64,000 bases of DNA, taken from NCBI GenBank assembly GCA_034440615.1, contig JAOTOM010002680.1:49714-113713 (forward strand), read 5' to 3'. The notes below the pieces were generated by a model, which was given only the letters and a program-made list of their open reading frames with translations, was not told where the DNA came from and did no database searches. Below are positions 1 through 11,693 of this stretch, in pieces (the first letter of the stretch is position 1; every line of letters starts with the position of its first letter). The DNA comes from Ashinkailepas kermadecensis (lineage: Eukaryota; Arthropoda; Thecostraca; Neolepadidae). The translations under genes and the position numbers were made by a program.

Positions 1-889
1 AGCTACTCATAACGTAAACGGCTACCCAGAGGTACAGCGGACGTAGAAGAACCGAATTGTAAAACACCGTACTAACCCAACTGACAACCGTGCATGGTAT
101 GCTTGGATTAACACGCTACTAACAACAAACACGCGGCGGCCGGCGTGACAGGCTGTTTGGACCTCCTTGTTCGCACGGTAAAGATCCCTTGGTACTCTTC
201 CATAAGAGTAGGCTAAAGCCGGCACCCTGGCAAAATCAACTTCTCGCCACTCTCAAAACACCCCCACCCCCACCCAAACTACGAATTATTTTGTGGAGGA
301 GTAAAGTAAAACTAAACCATTTAGACATCAGGGAACTGTCCCCAACTCAGACCCTCGCCTTCAGCACCTAAAATATCACGCAAACTAACGTAAAATTCCT
401 TAACGTAAATGTCCACTTGCATGCATCTTGATCACAAACGCTCGCTTTATAGACAGACATGTAACGTACTCGCTTTAAAGGCGGCGCAAATGACCTTTAT
501 GGTCCGGCATGCCTAAAAAAATCACTCTCCCGCTCATGTTAATGCGGAGATGGGGGGGGGGGGGAGTCTCCAGTAAATAAAGAAAACAAGCAGGTTCCTG
601 ACGCCATTGAAGAACTCTGAATTATGCGCCCGCGAGAAGCGAGCCCGGATGCTCACTAGTGTGTGCCAAAGAATATACTTGCAAATTGTGAGACTCTGTC
701 TCCATAAAATATGATGCGAAATTCATTTATTCAAGTTTACTTGCCTTCAGACATCAATTTCATGGTCAATTATAGTGAGATGTTGCGCATGTTGTTACTT
801 TGTGTGGTCTTCTGGAACTATTTTCTGAGCCTCAAATATGGCGCGGCCCGCGGCCTGCCGCCGCCCGCCCGCCATTCCTGTGGCGGGGC
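1..889. other. Unique sequence, no gene recognised
   Basis: I see no conserved protein, RNA gene or transposon terminus here. Short open frames of 60-74 codons are within chance expectation. A run of 13 G lies at 552-564, and a GC-rich patch at 840-890 leads directly into the dispersed repeat that follows. Confidence 0.5.
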
Positions 890-1737
890 GAGAAACCATT
901 CCCTGAACGTTAATGGGCCCCAACGTCAAAGTTAGAGGCAGATTTTCAGATTTGAAACGATAGGCGATATGCTTGGCATGATTTCTGCCACTTACAGAGT
1001 TCAGGCCTACAGGTACCCTCGTTATTGTTTAACAGCATTACGAGTATGGGCATTGAATGGAATTAATGCATATACAACCGTGCATTTCTCATGCACAATT
1101 TTGGCGCTTGACGCGTACCGAGCCATACTAGAACCTCTATAATGCCTGAAAGCTTCATGTCAAAAGGTAAAAAATGACAGGATTAGATATGTATAAAAGT
1201 AATCGAGTATGGCATCAGAAGGCAGCTGATTTATGTCGGTTGATTTGAGACCATTGGAAATTAATTCGCTAATATAGAACATCTAATATATGACTTAAAA
1301 GAGTACAAGGTGATAATTTGAGACACAAATCCTGGAATCGAGTGTAAAAATAACAGGGTTAAAACTTCATGGAGGTTATTGAAGATGATATGAAAATGCA
1401 GCACGCTCGATTTTCGTTTAGGTTAATAACATTGGAAATTGTGAGCGCATCACACAGAAAATGTATGACGCGTTTTATTACAATAAGTTCAGTGGCCAAT
1501 TGCTCCCATTTCAATTTGAGGGTAAAGTGACATGTTTAAATGATTTGATAATAAACGAACTGCACATCATAAGAGAGCTTGTTTCAATGTTGTTAAAATT
1601 TGACCATTGGAAATTACTTACACCTCTGGAAACTAGAATATAGCATTAATCATAGACAGCCCACTCTGGTGGTGTTTCTTCCCAATTCCACCACTAGAGC
1701 GGCGCCACCGGTATTATGTCCGCTCATGACGCCTAGC
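890..1737 (+). repeat. Dispersed repeat family X, copy 1
   Basis: This stretch is collinear with 43770-44902. Shared landmarks, in the same order, include ACCATTCCCTGAA, TTGAAACGATAGGCGAT, GGCATCAGAAGGCAGCTGAT, ACTAGAATATAGCATTAATC and GCGCCACCGGTATTATGT. It carries no convincing protein. Copy 1 has a single ~175-bp internal unit starting near 1170, where copy 2 has two, and it lacks about 110 bp present in copy 2. It is probably a non-autonomous transposon or a segment of a larger element. The ends are defined only by where similarity stops; I see no terminal inverted repeats or target duplication. Confidence 0.8.
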
Positions 1738-2686
1738 GTCATTCAGCAGATTTTCAGATCGAACGTGACCTCAAGAGACTGGCAGTGGCGTCCCTCCGAA
1801 GAAATAGCGCCTCTCCAGACTGGTGTTCGCCACGAAATAGTGCCTCTCCTGACTGGTGTTCGCCACGAAGTTTCCTGGAGCCACCTCTGCTGCTACTCAA
1901 TGAGCAGGAATTAATGCTGTTGGATTGAACAAGGGAACACTTTTTCGTGGACCATCTATGTCATCGCGAACGAACTATTGCAGTGAAAAGTGTTGACTTT
2001 TTGCACCTTTTTACTTGCAGATATATATGCAGATATTTTTCAAGGTAAATTCTGATTGCTTTCCATTTTGGAGAAGTGACAGTTGTTGTCAAATCATCTG
2101 TAATGTCTCAGGACAAACAGGTCCAAGAATAATCTAAGCGGTAATTTAGTTTTTTTCTGATAGTAACAGTGCTTAGTCGCTTACACTAACTTAGGATCCA
2201 TGTGTAAGTGTATGTCAAACTATCTGATTACTTCACTGCACCATAATTGTTAATTGGTTTTTAGTTTTCAGTTCTTTCTTAGTTATCCAAGCTTTTGCAA
2301 TACGTTTGTAAGAATGTCATTCATCCAACCACAAATTTAGTTCTGTGAAAACGTAAGGCTTTCTTTTGCATGGACCTTGCGTTGACCCAAATTTTGAGAA
2401 GGTCATTCTGAATTACCATAACTTGCACGTGTATTGCCTTGTCGATACTATACATTACTTAATAATACTATGGAATTAATGTTGGTATTGTGAGCGGGTT
2501 GTTTCAGCTAGCGAACACTGAGTTGTGTTTTTTTCGCGCCTTTCTTTTTCAGCTTCGTTCACTGTTCGTTGGAACCTAGCTACGGAACCTTCAACTTTGT
2601 TCTGAGGGAGCGCAAGGTTTTCTAGCGTTCCAACTTTGTACCGTGGCTAGAAGGTGGTAGCTTGGCGACACTTCCAGCGGCAGCGA
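1738..2686. other. Unique sequence with a small 33-bp duplication
   Basis: No gene recognised. A 33-bp unit containing CTGGTGTTCGCCACGAA is repeated twice at about 1801-1866. The rest is AT-rich sequence without recognisable homology. Confidence 0.4.
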
Positions 2687-2814
2687 TTGGGCCACAGGTC
2701 CTCTGCCGACGACGGTGCAATGTCCGTCGGTTGGGCCACAGGACCTCTGCCGACGACGGTGCAATGTCCGTCGATTGGGCCACAGGACCTCTGCCGACGA
2801 CGGTGCAATGTCCT
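2687..2814. repeat. 44-bp minisatellite, about 3 copies
   Basis: Units begin TTGGGCCACAGG at 2687, 2731 and 2775, giving an exact 44-bp period. Each contains CTCTGCCGACGACGGTGCAA. Copies are nearly identical, which suggests recent expansion. The overlapping open frames simply reflect the lack of stops in the unit. Confidence 0.93.
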
Positions 2815-2835
2815 TCCGGTCCTGCGTCTGCGGAA

Positions 2836-3118
2836 CGGGAGTTCTATATAGCCGCTTGCTGCCGTCGTCTGCCCAGCACGGGAGCCCTATACAGCCCGCT
2901 TGCTGCCCTCGTCTGCCCTCACGGGAGCCCTATATAGCCGCCTGCTGCCCTCGTCTGCCCTCACGGGAGCCCTATATAGACCGCCTGCTGCCCTCGTCTG
3001 CCCAGCACGGGAGACCTATGTAGTCCGCCTGCTGCCCTCGTCTGACCAGCACGGGAGCCCTATATAGCCCGCCTGCTACTCTTGTCTGCCCAACACTGAG
3101 CCCTATGCAGCCCTCCTG
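2836..3118. repeat. ~43-bp minisatellite with a TATA-like core
   Basis: About six to seven imperfect units contain GGGAGCCCTATATAGCC followed by CTGCTGCC and CGTCTGCCC. Most units carry CTATATAG, which resembles a TATA box within GC-rich sequence. No initiator or downstream gene is evident, so promoter activity is only a possibility. Confidence 0.9.
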
Positions 3119-3328
3119 CTATATGTATATTGAGGTGAATACTAGCCCGGATGTGGCATCGTACTGGCTTTGGCGCGATTGAACAAATTGTCGAGTCTGC
3201 TTCTCAAGGACGTCACCCTCTCTGTCATCGTCACTGACCTGCTCTCCGTCTGCTGCCGATTGTCCACTTACAGCTCGCCCAACAGCTGGTCGTCCACCAA
3301 CAGGTCGCCCAATAATCGATAAATCCAG

Positions 3329-3716
3329 GTGAAGACCAACTATCGGGAGTCACCGGCCACTGGGGTGAAGACCAACTATCGGGGGTCACTGCCCACCGGG
3401 GTAAAGACCAACTATCGGGGGTCACTGGCCACTAGGGTGAAGACCAACTATCGGGGGTCACCGGCCACCGGGGTAAAGACCAACTATCGGGGGTCACTGA
3501 CCACCGGAGTAAAGACCAACTATCGGGGGTCACTGGCCACTGGGGTGAAGACCAACTATCGGGGGTCACCGGCCACCGGGGTAAAGACCAACTATCGGGG
3601 GTCACTGACCGCCGGGGTAAAGACCAACTATCGGGGGTCACTGCCCACCGGGGTAAAGACCAACTATCGGGGGTCACTGGCCACCGGGGTAAAGACTATT
3701 GGGAGTCACTGGCCAC
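3329..3716. repeat. 36-bp minisatellite, about 11 copies
   Basis: Units contain AAGACCAACTATCGGGGGTC and repeat every 36 bp (for example 3329, 3365). Because 36 is a multiple of three, the + strand stays open as a 12-residue repeat of the type KTNYRGS, and the minus strand is open too. There is no supporting coding context. Confidence 0.93.
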
Positions 3717-4769
3717 CGATACTGTTAATGCTATCAAGAATGCCAACACAGGTACTGCAGTAACGGACGACAGCATCGGCATCGGCATCGGCTATCAGCA
3801 TCGGTGGAGAATGGTGTTCTCTTGCGGGAGCTTGCCTGTCGGTACCGATTTCTCTACATAACACTGGAGTGAGCATGTAGCACCGATAATGATTATCACT
3901 AATTATTTGAGACGGTCACCTTTACCATTGTGTAACAACACCCTGATGGATTGTGTGGTGCTCTACAACGCAATGTCGTGAAATCGATCTTTAGCAGGGT
4001 GGAAAGTATCGAGCAAGGACTTCACCAGGGAAGGATCCAGTGTGTGTGTGTGGAGGGGGGGGAGGGAGGAGGGCACAGGAGCAGGTGTCCTTCCCCATCG
4101 AAATCCGACGAGGTTTCAGGGACGCTCGAGTGCGTCCTCTTGTATTACGTTTTCAGCGGAAAGCGCCTCTGAATAGGAAAGGCGTTCCTCCAGGTCGCTA
4201 GAGTGCGCCCACTGGATGCCTTCTCAACCAATAGCGTCCGCCGGAGGAAATGAAGCACCTCCAGACGAGTGCCTCCCTCTCCGATAGGTGTCCGCCGGAG
4301 GAAATGAAGCACCTCCGACGAGTGCCTCCCTCTCCGGTAGAATGTGCTGGATACAACACTGAATGTCAACACTTAGTATGCGTCAAAAGCAGTGGACAAT
4401 ATGGCAAATATAACACACCGGTGCAACGTGAAATATTGGAGTGATTACACCAAGTTTTTCTTGACATTAACATGGAAATGGATAATTGTAAAATGGCACA
4501 AAAATCGCAGGTGACTGCTGCCAACTTGCATTGCAGCCAATTCGCGAATCAAATTATTCCCAGGTCGAAGCCAGGATCTATTACGAATTGGCTTCCACTT
4601 CAGTTTTGGACTTCCAGGCCACTGCGTCAATGGCGTGCGTGAGCCCTGATAATTAGCACATAGCTAAACCCCAGCTGGCGTGTCGTCACGTCCACCTGGT
4701 GCGAGATCCGCATCACCATACCCCTGTGTCATACATTTCCCATCGGCACTGACGATACACCATTAACCG
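3717..4769. other. Mostly unique sequence; GC-rich internally duplicated block at 4228-4345
   Basis: No gene recognised. A ~59-bp unit containing GCCGGAGGAAATGAAGCACC is present twice (about 4228 and 4287). Phrases such as GCTCGAGTGC and CTCCAGAC recur near 20140-20455, so this is probably a fragment of a short dispersed transposon. No clear termini or target duplication were found. Confidence 0.45.
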
Positions 4770-6862
4770 ATGTCATACACCGGTGTCCGGTGTCCGCTGT
4801 CCGGGATCTGGTGCCCGGTGTCCTGCGTCATGTGTCCTATGTCCGGTGTTCGGTGTCCTATGTCCGGTGTCCGGTGTCCGGTATCTGGTGTCCGGTGTCC
4901 AGTGTCCGGTGTCCGGTGTATGGTGCCAGGTGTCTGGTATATGGTATGCGGTGTCCGGTGTCCGGTGTCCAGTGTCAGGTGCACAGTGTCCGGTGTCCGG
5001 TGCCCGGTGGCCGGTGCCCGGTGTCCGCTGTCCGGTGTCCGGTGTCCGGTATCCAGTGTTACCGGTGTCCGGTATCCAGTGTTTCCGGTGTCCGGTTCCC
5101 GGTGTCCGGTGTACAGTGTCCGGTGCCCGGTGTCCGGTGTCCTGTGTCCGGTGTCCGGTGTATAGTGTCCGGTGTACAGTGTCCGGTGTCCGGTGCCCGG
5201 TGTCCGGTGTCCGGTATCCGCTATCCGCTGTCCGGTATCTGATGTCCGGTATCTGGTGTCCGATGTTCAGTGTCCTATTCAGTGTCCGGTGTCCTGTGTC
5301 CGGTGTTCGGTGTCTAGTGTCCGGTGTCCAGTGTCCGGTGCACAGTGTCCGGTGTCCGGTGTCCGGTGTCCGCTGTCTGCTGTGCGGTATCCGGTATCCG
5401 GTATCCAGTATTACCGGTGTCCTGTGTCCGCTATCCAGTGTTTCCGGTGCATGGTGTCCGGTGTCTAGTGTCCGGTGTACAGTGTCCGATGTCCGGTGTC
5501 CGATGTCCGCTGTCCGGTATCCGGTGTTACCGGTGTCCGGTGTCCGCTATCCAGTGTTTCCGGTTTCCGGTGTCCGGTGCCCGGTGTCCGGTGTCCGGTG
5601 TCCGGTGCATAGTGTCCGGTGCCCGGTGTCCGGTGTCCGGTGTCCGGTGTCCGGTGTCCGGTGTCCGGTGTCTAGTGTCCGGTGTACAGTGTCCGGTGTA
5701 CAGTGTCCGGTGTCCGGTGTCCGGTATCCGGTGCCCGGTGCCCGGTGTCCGGTGCCCGGTGTCCGGTGCCCGGTGTCCGGTGTCCTGTGTTACCGGTGTC
5801 CGGTATCCAGTGTTTCCGGTGTCCGGTGTCCGGTTCCAGGTGTCCGGTGTACAGTGTCCGGTGTCCGGTGTCCTGTGTCCGGTGTCTAGTGTCCGGTGTA
5901 CAGTGTCCGGTGTCCGGTGTCCGGTGCCCGGTATCCGCTGTCCGCTGTCCGGTATCTGATGTCCAGTATCTGGTGTCCGATGTTCAGTGTCCTGTTCAGT
6001 GTCCGGTGTCCTGTGTCCGGTGTCCGGTGTTCGGTGTCTAGTGTCCGGTGTCCAGTGTCCGGTGCACAGTGTCCGGTGTCCGCTGTCCGCTGTGCGGTAT
6101 CCGGTATCCAGTATTACCGGTGTCCGGTGTCCGGTGTCCGCTATCCAGTGTTTCCGGTGTCCGGTGCCCGGTGTCCGGTGTCCGGTGCATGGTGTCCGGT
6201 GTCCGGTGTCCGGTGTATAGTGTCCGGTGTACAGTGTCCGGTGTCCGGTGTCCGATGTCCGCTGTCCGCTGTCCGGTATCCGATGTCCGCTGTCCGATGT
6301 CCGGTATCCGGTATCCAGTGTTACCGGTGTCCGATGTCCGCTATACAGTGTTTCCGGTTTCCGGTGCCCGGTGTCCGGTGCCCGGTGTCCGGTGCCCGGT
6401 GTCCGGTGCCCGGTTTCCGGTGTCCGGTGTCCGGTGTCCGGTTCATGGTGTCCGGTGTCCGGTGTCTAGTGTCCGGTGTCCGGTGTCCGGTGCCCGGTGT
6501 CCGGTGTCCGGTGTCCGGTGTCCGGTGCATGGTGTTCGGTGTCCGGTGTCCGGTGTATAGTGTCCGGTGTACAGTGTCCGGTGTCCGGTGTCCGATGTCC
6601 GCTGTCCGCTGTCCGGTATCCGATGTCCGCTGTCCGCTGTCCGGTATCCGGCATCCAGTGTTACCGGTGTCCGATGTCCGCTATCCAGTGTTTCCGGTTT
6701 CCGGTGCCCGGTGTCCGGTGCCCGGTGTCCGGTGCCCGGTGTCCGGTGCCCGGTTTCCGGTGTCCGGTGTCCGGTGTCCGGTTCATGGTGTCCGGTGTCC
6801 GGTGTCTAGTGTCCGGTGTCCGGTGTCCGGTGCCCGGTGTCCGGTGTCCGGTTTCCAGTGTG
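4770..6862. repeat. 2.1-kb heptamer satellite (GGTGTCC) with higher-order repeats
   Basis: The array is built from GGTGTCC and single-base variants (GGTATCC, GGTGCCC, GATGTCC, GCTGTCC, AGTGTCC). Seven is not a multiple of three, so 21 bp encode a Cys-Pro-Val-Ser-Gly-Val-Arg repeat and several frames stay open for hundreds of codons; these are not genes. Higher-order structure is visible: a block beginning GGTGTATAGTGTCC recurs after 340 bp (6211 and 6551), and a ~120-bp block with GATGTTCAGTGTCC recurs about 720 bp apart (near 5229 and 5950). Confidence 0.97.
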
Positions 6863-7009
6863 TGGCCGCCACTGCGCTATTTGTGGTAGCGGTGGTAGTA
6901 TCGTTCCAAGTTATCTCTGCTTGTCAGACATATATGATTTTATCCAGAAGTAAACGATCTGCTCTGACACATGTTATTTGTTCCTTACATAGACGGCCCT
7001 TCCCCTGAC
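6863..7009. other. Short unique spacer between satellites
   Basis: Non-repetitive sequence separates the heptamer array from the 29-bp arrays. Nothing recognised. Confidence 0.5.
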
Positions 7010-7345
7010 CACTCAACACAGACGGCCCTGCCCCTGACCACCAAATACAGACTGTAGTGTCCCGGGCCGCCCAATACATACTGTAGTGTCTCGGGCCGCC
7101 CAATACAGACTGTAGTGTCCCGGGCCGCCCAATACAGACTGTAGTGTCCTGGGCCGGCCAATACAGACTGTAGTGTCCTGGGCCGCCCAATACAGACTGT
7201 AGTGTCCCGGACCACCCAATACATACTGTAGTGTCCCGGACCACCCAATACATACTGTAGTGTCCCGGGCCGCCCAATACAGACTGTAGTGTCCTGGGCC
7301 GCCCAATACAGACTGTAGTGTCCCGGGCCGCCCAATACAGACAGC
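7010..7345. repeat. 29-bp minisatellite A
   Basis: About eleven units contain GCCCAATACAGACTGTAGTG followed by a TCCCGGGCC-like segment, with a 29-bp period. It grades at about 7345 into a related array in which CAATACAGACTGTAG is replaced by CGACACAGACAGCAG, so the two probably share an ancestor. Confidence 0.93.
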
Positions 7346-7672
7346 AGTGTTCCCGACTACCCGACACAGACAGCAGTATCCCGACACAGACAGCAGTGTC
7401 CCTGACCGCCCGACACAGACAGCAGTGTCCCGGGCCGCCCGACACAGACAGCAGTATCCCTGACTACCCGACACAGACGGCAGTGTCCCTGACCGCCCGA
7501 CACAGACAGCAGTATCCCTGACTACCCGACACAGACGGCAGTGTCCCTGACCGCCCGACACAGACAGCAGTATCCCTGACTACCCGACACAGACAGCAGT
7601 ATCCCTGACTACCCGACACAGACAGCAGTATCCCTGACTACCCGACACAGGCAGCAGTGTCCCGGGCCGCCC
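7346..7672. repeat. 29-bp minisatellite B, related to A
   Basis: Units contain CCCGACACAGACAGCAGT followed by TCCCTGACTA or TCCCTGACCG. The CCC-A-CACAGAC core aligns with array A upstream and with the GC-rich array C downstream. One truncated unit near 7375-7400 breaks the regular period. Confidence 0.92.
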
Positions 7673-8044
7673 GACGCAGACGGCCCGCCACAGACGGCCG
7701 GACGCAGACGGCGCTGTGGCCGGCGGCCGGCGGGGCGCGGCCGGCGGCGACCCGCCACAGACGGCCGGACGCAGACGACCCGCCACAGACGGCCGGACGC
7801 AGACGACCCGCCACAGACGGCCGGACGCAGACGACCCGCCACATACGGCCGGACGCAGACGACCCGCCACAGACGGCCGGACGCAGACGACCCGCCACAT
7901 ACGGCCGGACGCAGGCGACCCGCCACAGACGGCCGGACGCAGACGGCCCGCCACAGACGGCCGGACGCAGACGACCCGCCACAGACGGCCGGACGCAGAC
8001 GGCGCTGTGGCCGGCGGGCCGGCGGGGCGCGGCCGGCGGCGCGC
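7673..8044. repeat. 28-bp GC-rich minisatellite C bracketed by GC-rich direct repeats
   Basis: Units contain GACCCGCCACAGACGGCCGG and GACGCAGAC with a 28-bp period (for example 7803 and 7831). A GC-only block beginning GCGCTGTGGCCGGCGG and ending GCGCGGCCGGCGGC lies near 7711-7748 and again near 8003-8041, bracketing most of the array. Open frames through it lack any conserved domain. Confidence 0.9.
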
Positions 8045-9378
8045 AGGTCGAATGGTGGAGCGTTACGACGCGCGGCCCGATCGATTACCGGCCGATTGAT
8101 TGCGGCTGGGAAGCAGTGTCGGCGCAACTGCGCACCGCCGGCTGAACTGCCACCGCCCCACGTGGCTCGCGCAGCCAGCCTCGTCATGGACACCGTCAAC
8201 AAGTGCTGGCCGGCACTGTGGGTGGGTGGCCATGGTCACTGAGCCGGATTGGACATGGGGCAAGTTTGGCCTGTGCCGTCCGCGGCTTATCGCGACTGCT
8301 CCTCGATGGCTGAAGATACCGAGCTGAAGTTGGAAGCCGCCTGAGGAATCACGCGTGGTGGTCCTGAGTAGAAAACGAGTGCCATTCAGATGCAGTCACT
8401 TACTTCAATAATCAAAAATATCATTTCAGCCTTGGGAGCCTGAGCCATGAATGACATCTGTGGCGTATAAATATTTTGTGTTTGTGCAATGGCTATTGCG
8501 TTTTTGATGCCATACCCGGTGCAATTTTTAGAATCCCTCTCATTTTCGTTATGCTGTGCATACATTTTCTACCCGAAGGCCGCAATCCTCAGCTGAACGA
8601 TTAACTTCAAAAAGAGTCCGGTCCGAATCTTCGCAGTGCAAAACGCTTATTGGTGTCTTTATAAGAGCTAGTATGAGCGTCATGACGTAGTGCTCTATTA
8701 TTTTTGAAATCACCCGTTTAGGTTTAGATATATTGTGTCTATTCCTCAAGAAGCGTCATTGCTTCCACTGAAATCAACATGTTCCATCATCGAAACCTGG
8801 TTCGCATTTGCAGGCATCAAATATCTTTTGGTTCCTACTCATATAGAAATGACTACCTCATGTCGCATTGTTGTGCTACTTTGTATTCCGGTCCAATGGA
8901 TTTAACACTCGTCGTTTTATTCCAACCTTATAAATTTGGCTATACCGATGGTAAGTTTGAAGTGCTCCAATACAGCTGAACATGTGTGGCAGTAGAAACT
9001 TTTCTGCAAATTAGGAGCTAGATATTATTATCACTGCATTGTGCCCTTTATAAGTTCAGCGACCAATTTCCTACTAGCGCAAGTTTAATAATGCAGATCC
9101 ATGCTGATGGTATTTTATTTTTTGACAGTCAATTAGATATCACCGAAAGTCAGCAATTATCAGCGGTAGTAATTGAAGGAAATATGAAGCAGGAAAGATG
9201 CGCTATTTTCAGCACTGTTGAAATTAAATTAGTGACAAGCAAGCCCAAGCAAATCGCTTAGTTGTTGCGTAAGATGCAGATGTTTCATATTTCGCCGCAT
9301 GACCTCTGCAGTCAATGCGCCCCTAAACCCCAATAACCAACCAACCAACCAAAGACACTGCAGTTGCCGATGACCACT
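8045..9378. other. Unique sequence, GC-rich then AT-rich, no gene recognised
   Basis: 8045-8340 is GC-rich with overlapping open frames of up to 75 codons and no recognisable domain. From 8340 the sequence becomes AT-rich. I found no splice-bounded exon I could defend. Confidence 0.4.
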
Positions 9379-10110
9379 TCGTTCCCTGACGGCTGACACG
9401 TGGCGTGACACGTTCCCTGACGGCTGACACGTGGCGTGACACGTTCCCTGACGGCTGACACGTGGCGTGACACGTTCCCTGACGGCTGACACGTGGCGTG
9501 ACACGTTCCCTGACGGCTGACACGTGGCATGACTCCTTCAATGACGGCTGACACGTGTCATGACTCGTTCCCTGACGGCTGATATGTGTCATGAATCGTT
9601 CCCTGACGGCTGACACGTGGCATGACTCGTTCCCTGACGGCTGACACGTGTCATGACTCGTTCCCTGACGGCTGACACGTGGCATGACTCGTTCCCTGAC
9701 GGCTGACACGTGGCATGACTCGTTCCCTGACGGATGCTATGTGTATGACTCGTTCCCTGACGGCTGACACGTGGCATGACTCGTTCCTGACGGCACGTGG
9801 CATGACTCGTTCCCTGACGGCTGACACGTGGCATGACTCGTTCCCTGACGGATGATATGTGTCATGACTCGTTCCCTGACGGCTGACACGTGGCATGACT
9901 CGTTCCCTGACGGCTGACACGTGGCATGACTCGTTCCCTGACGGCTGACACGTGGCATGACTCGTTCCCTGACGGATGATATGTGTCATGACTCGTTCCC
10001 TGACGGCTGACACGTGGCATGACTCGTTCCCTGACGGCTGACACGTGGCATGACTCGTTCCCTGACGGATGATATGTGACATGACTCGTTATCTAAGGGC
10101 TCACATGTGG
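9379..10110. repeat. 31-bp minisatellite with an E-box in most units
   Basis: About 23 units contain CGTTCCCTGACGGCTGACAC followed by GTGGCATGACT. The period is 31 bp (for example 9421 and 9452). Most units contain the palindrome CACGTG; variant units instead read GATATGTGTCATGA. The left part uses GTGGCGTGACA and the right part GTGGCATGACT, so variants are segregated along the array. Confidence 0.95.
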
Positions 10111-10769
10111 CATGACTCCGGACTTTATTCTGTTATCATATATCGCATGCAAGATGTGTTTAGGTAAATGCTGTCCATTCATAACTTCACACAATGGCAA
10201 CTTCCGTGAAATACCAAGTTCTGCATTTTTGGAACCAAGCAATGATTATTGACAGGTAAAACGATTTCAGAGGTATACGAAATATAATGCTTTCCTTCAA
10301 ACATGTTGCTGCATAGACCAGTTTGATTGACACCCCGTCGAAATGAAATATAGAAACAGTTAACTTGTTTGGCCATACAAAGCTGACTTATTTTGATCTC
10401 ATCCGGGTATAGAACTAGATAAGCACTATATGTGCATGACGGGGGCCTACCTTCAGCTGTTTGATGCATACTGTGCCCCAGACATGCCCGCCCACTGGTA
10501 TTCGCATAGATGGGTTGGAGTAGGCACTTAATTGCTGCAATATTTACTTTGTCATCTACCTGCCATCTGACTTGCGACTTGTTATGTGATCGTCAGTGCT
10601 GAAGAATCTCCAAGCTGAATTATCTTGATCTTGGGCTGTCGATGGCAATCCAATGTAAAATGCTCGATTGGTTTCGGAGATGGCCAGCCAACTGAAGCAT
10701 CAACTGCAACACAGATGGAGACAGCGGATGAAAATGCAGCTATACTGAAGCAGCATAGCCTGTGTAGAC
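10111..10769. other. Unique sequence, no gene recognised
   Basis: AT-rich sequence with a 96-codon minus-strand open frame (10179-10469) that I do not recognise. Confidence 0.4.
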
Positions 10770-10955
10770 TGATGGTCCCCGGGGGACTGATGCTTCTCGT
10801 AGACTGATGCCCTCCGTAGACTGATGCCCTCCGTAGACTGATGGCCTCCGTAGACTGATGGCCTCCGGAGACTGATGCCCTGCGTGGACTGATGCTCTCT
10901 GTAGTCGATGGCCTCCGGAGACTGATGGCCTCCTGAGACTGATGGCTTCCTGGAA
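10770..10955. repeat. 17-bp minisatellite
   Basis: About ten units of the form CTCCGTAGACTGATGCC, with variants such as CTCCGGAGACTGATGGC. Flanking units are more divergent than the central ones. Confidence 0.9.
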
Positions 10956-11693
10956 ACTCGATGAACCACGAAGCTGAGATATTTGGTAATCATCATTTAC
11001 CAGCCAACGGATGCCATTTATCCGGATGAGTTTCGCTTGCGTTTTTGACATGATAATTGAGCAGGAATACCTTGCCCCGACTTCGAGCATAACGACGGCA
11101 GTATTCTACGCTGGCATATAAATCCACCGGGCTAGACATCGCCGGATAAAAGTTGTCATGCTCCGCTGCGCTTTGGCAGGCTAATATAAGATCATTATGG
11201 GCCATTACAGGCTATTAAGCGTGACAAGAGGACTGCAGGCATACATGACCTGTTCTTATGGAGTGCGTGGCTTTAAAGTTGTTCTGGTTTCTCTGCCGCA
11301 GGTGACATATCGTTATCAAAGGATGAGCTCCAATTCCCTACTGCACATACATTATGACAGGAAGGCTTTTTGTGCACGAAAACAAATATAGCACGTAACA
11401 AGAGATCGCTAAGAAAGATTCACGTCTTCACAGTTGCCGTTTCAGACACCAAACGCCTGAAAGTTGAAATTTCAAACAAAAAGCGACGGTACTATCATAA
11501 CAGTTTCGCTGCTGAGCTCAGTTATGGCCCTCAATGCGTGACGTCAATTGGTCGCACGTGTCTAGCCCAGAAATCGAGCACCTCGTCAGTTTGAAAGCCA
11601 AAAGCGATCCAATTCATGGTTCACGGACGACCACTATACCGCTGACAGACACTGCAATGGCAGTGATGCCCAGGGTACATGAAAGCGTCCCAT
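10956..11693. other. Unique sequence, no gene recognised
   Basis: Short frames only. An open + frame starts near 11534 and runs into the following repeat array, but its non-repeat part has no recognisable domain. Confidence 0.4.

Noticed and set aside
4783..7008. Cys-Pro-Val-Ser-Gly-Val-Arg-rich open frames of up to 370 codons
   Set aside because: They arise from a 7-bp repeat that lacks stops in several frames at once; no non-repeat domain or start context.
7580..8202. GC-rich minus-strand frames of up to 197 codons
   Set aside because: Produced by the 28-bp GC-rich array; the short non-repeat extension has no recognisable domain.
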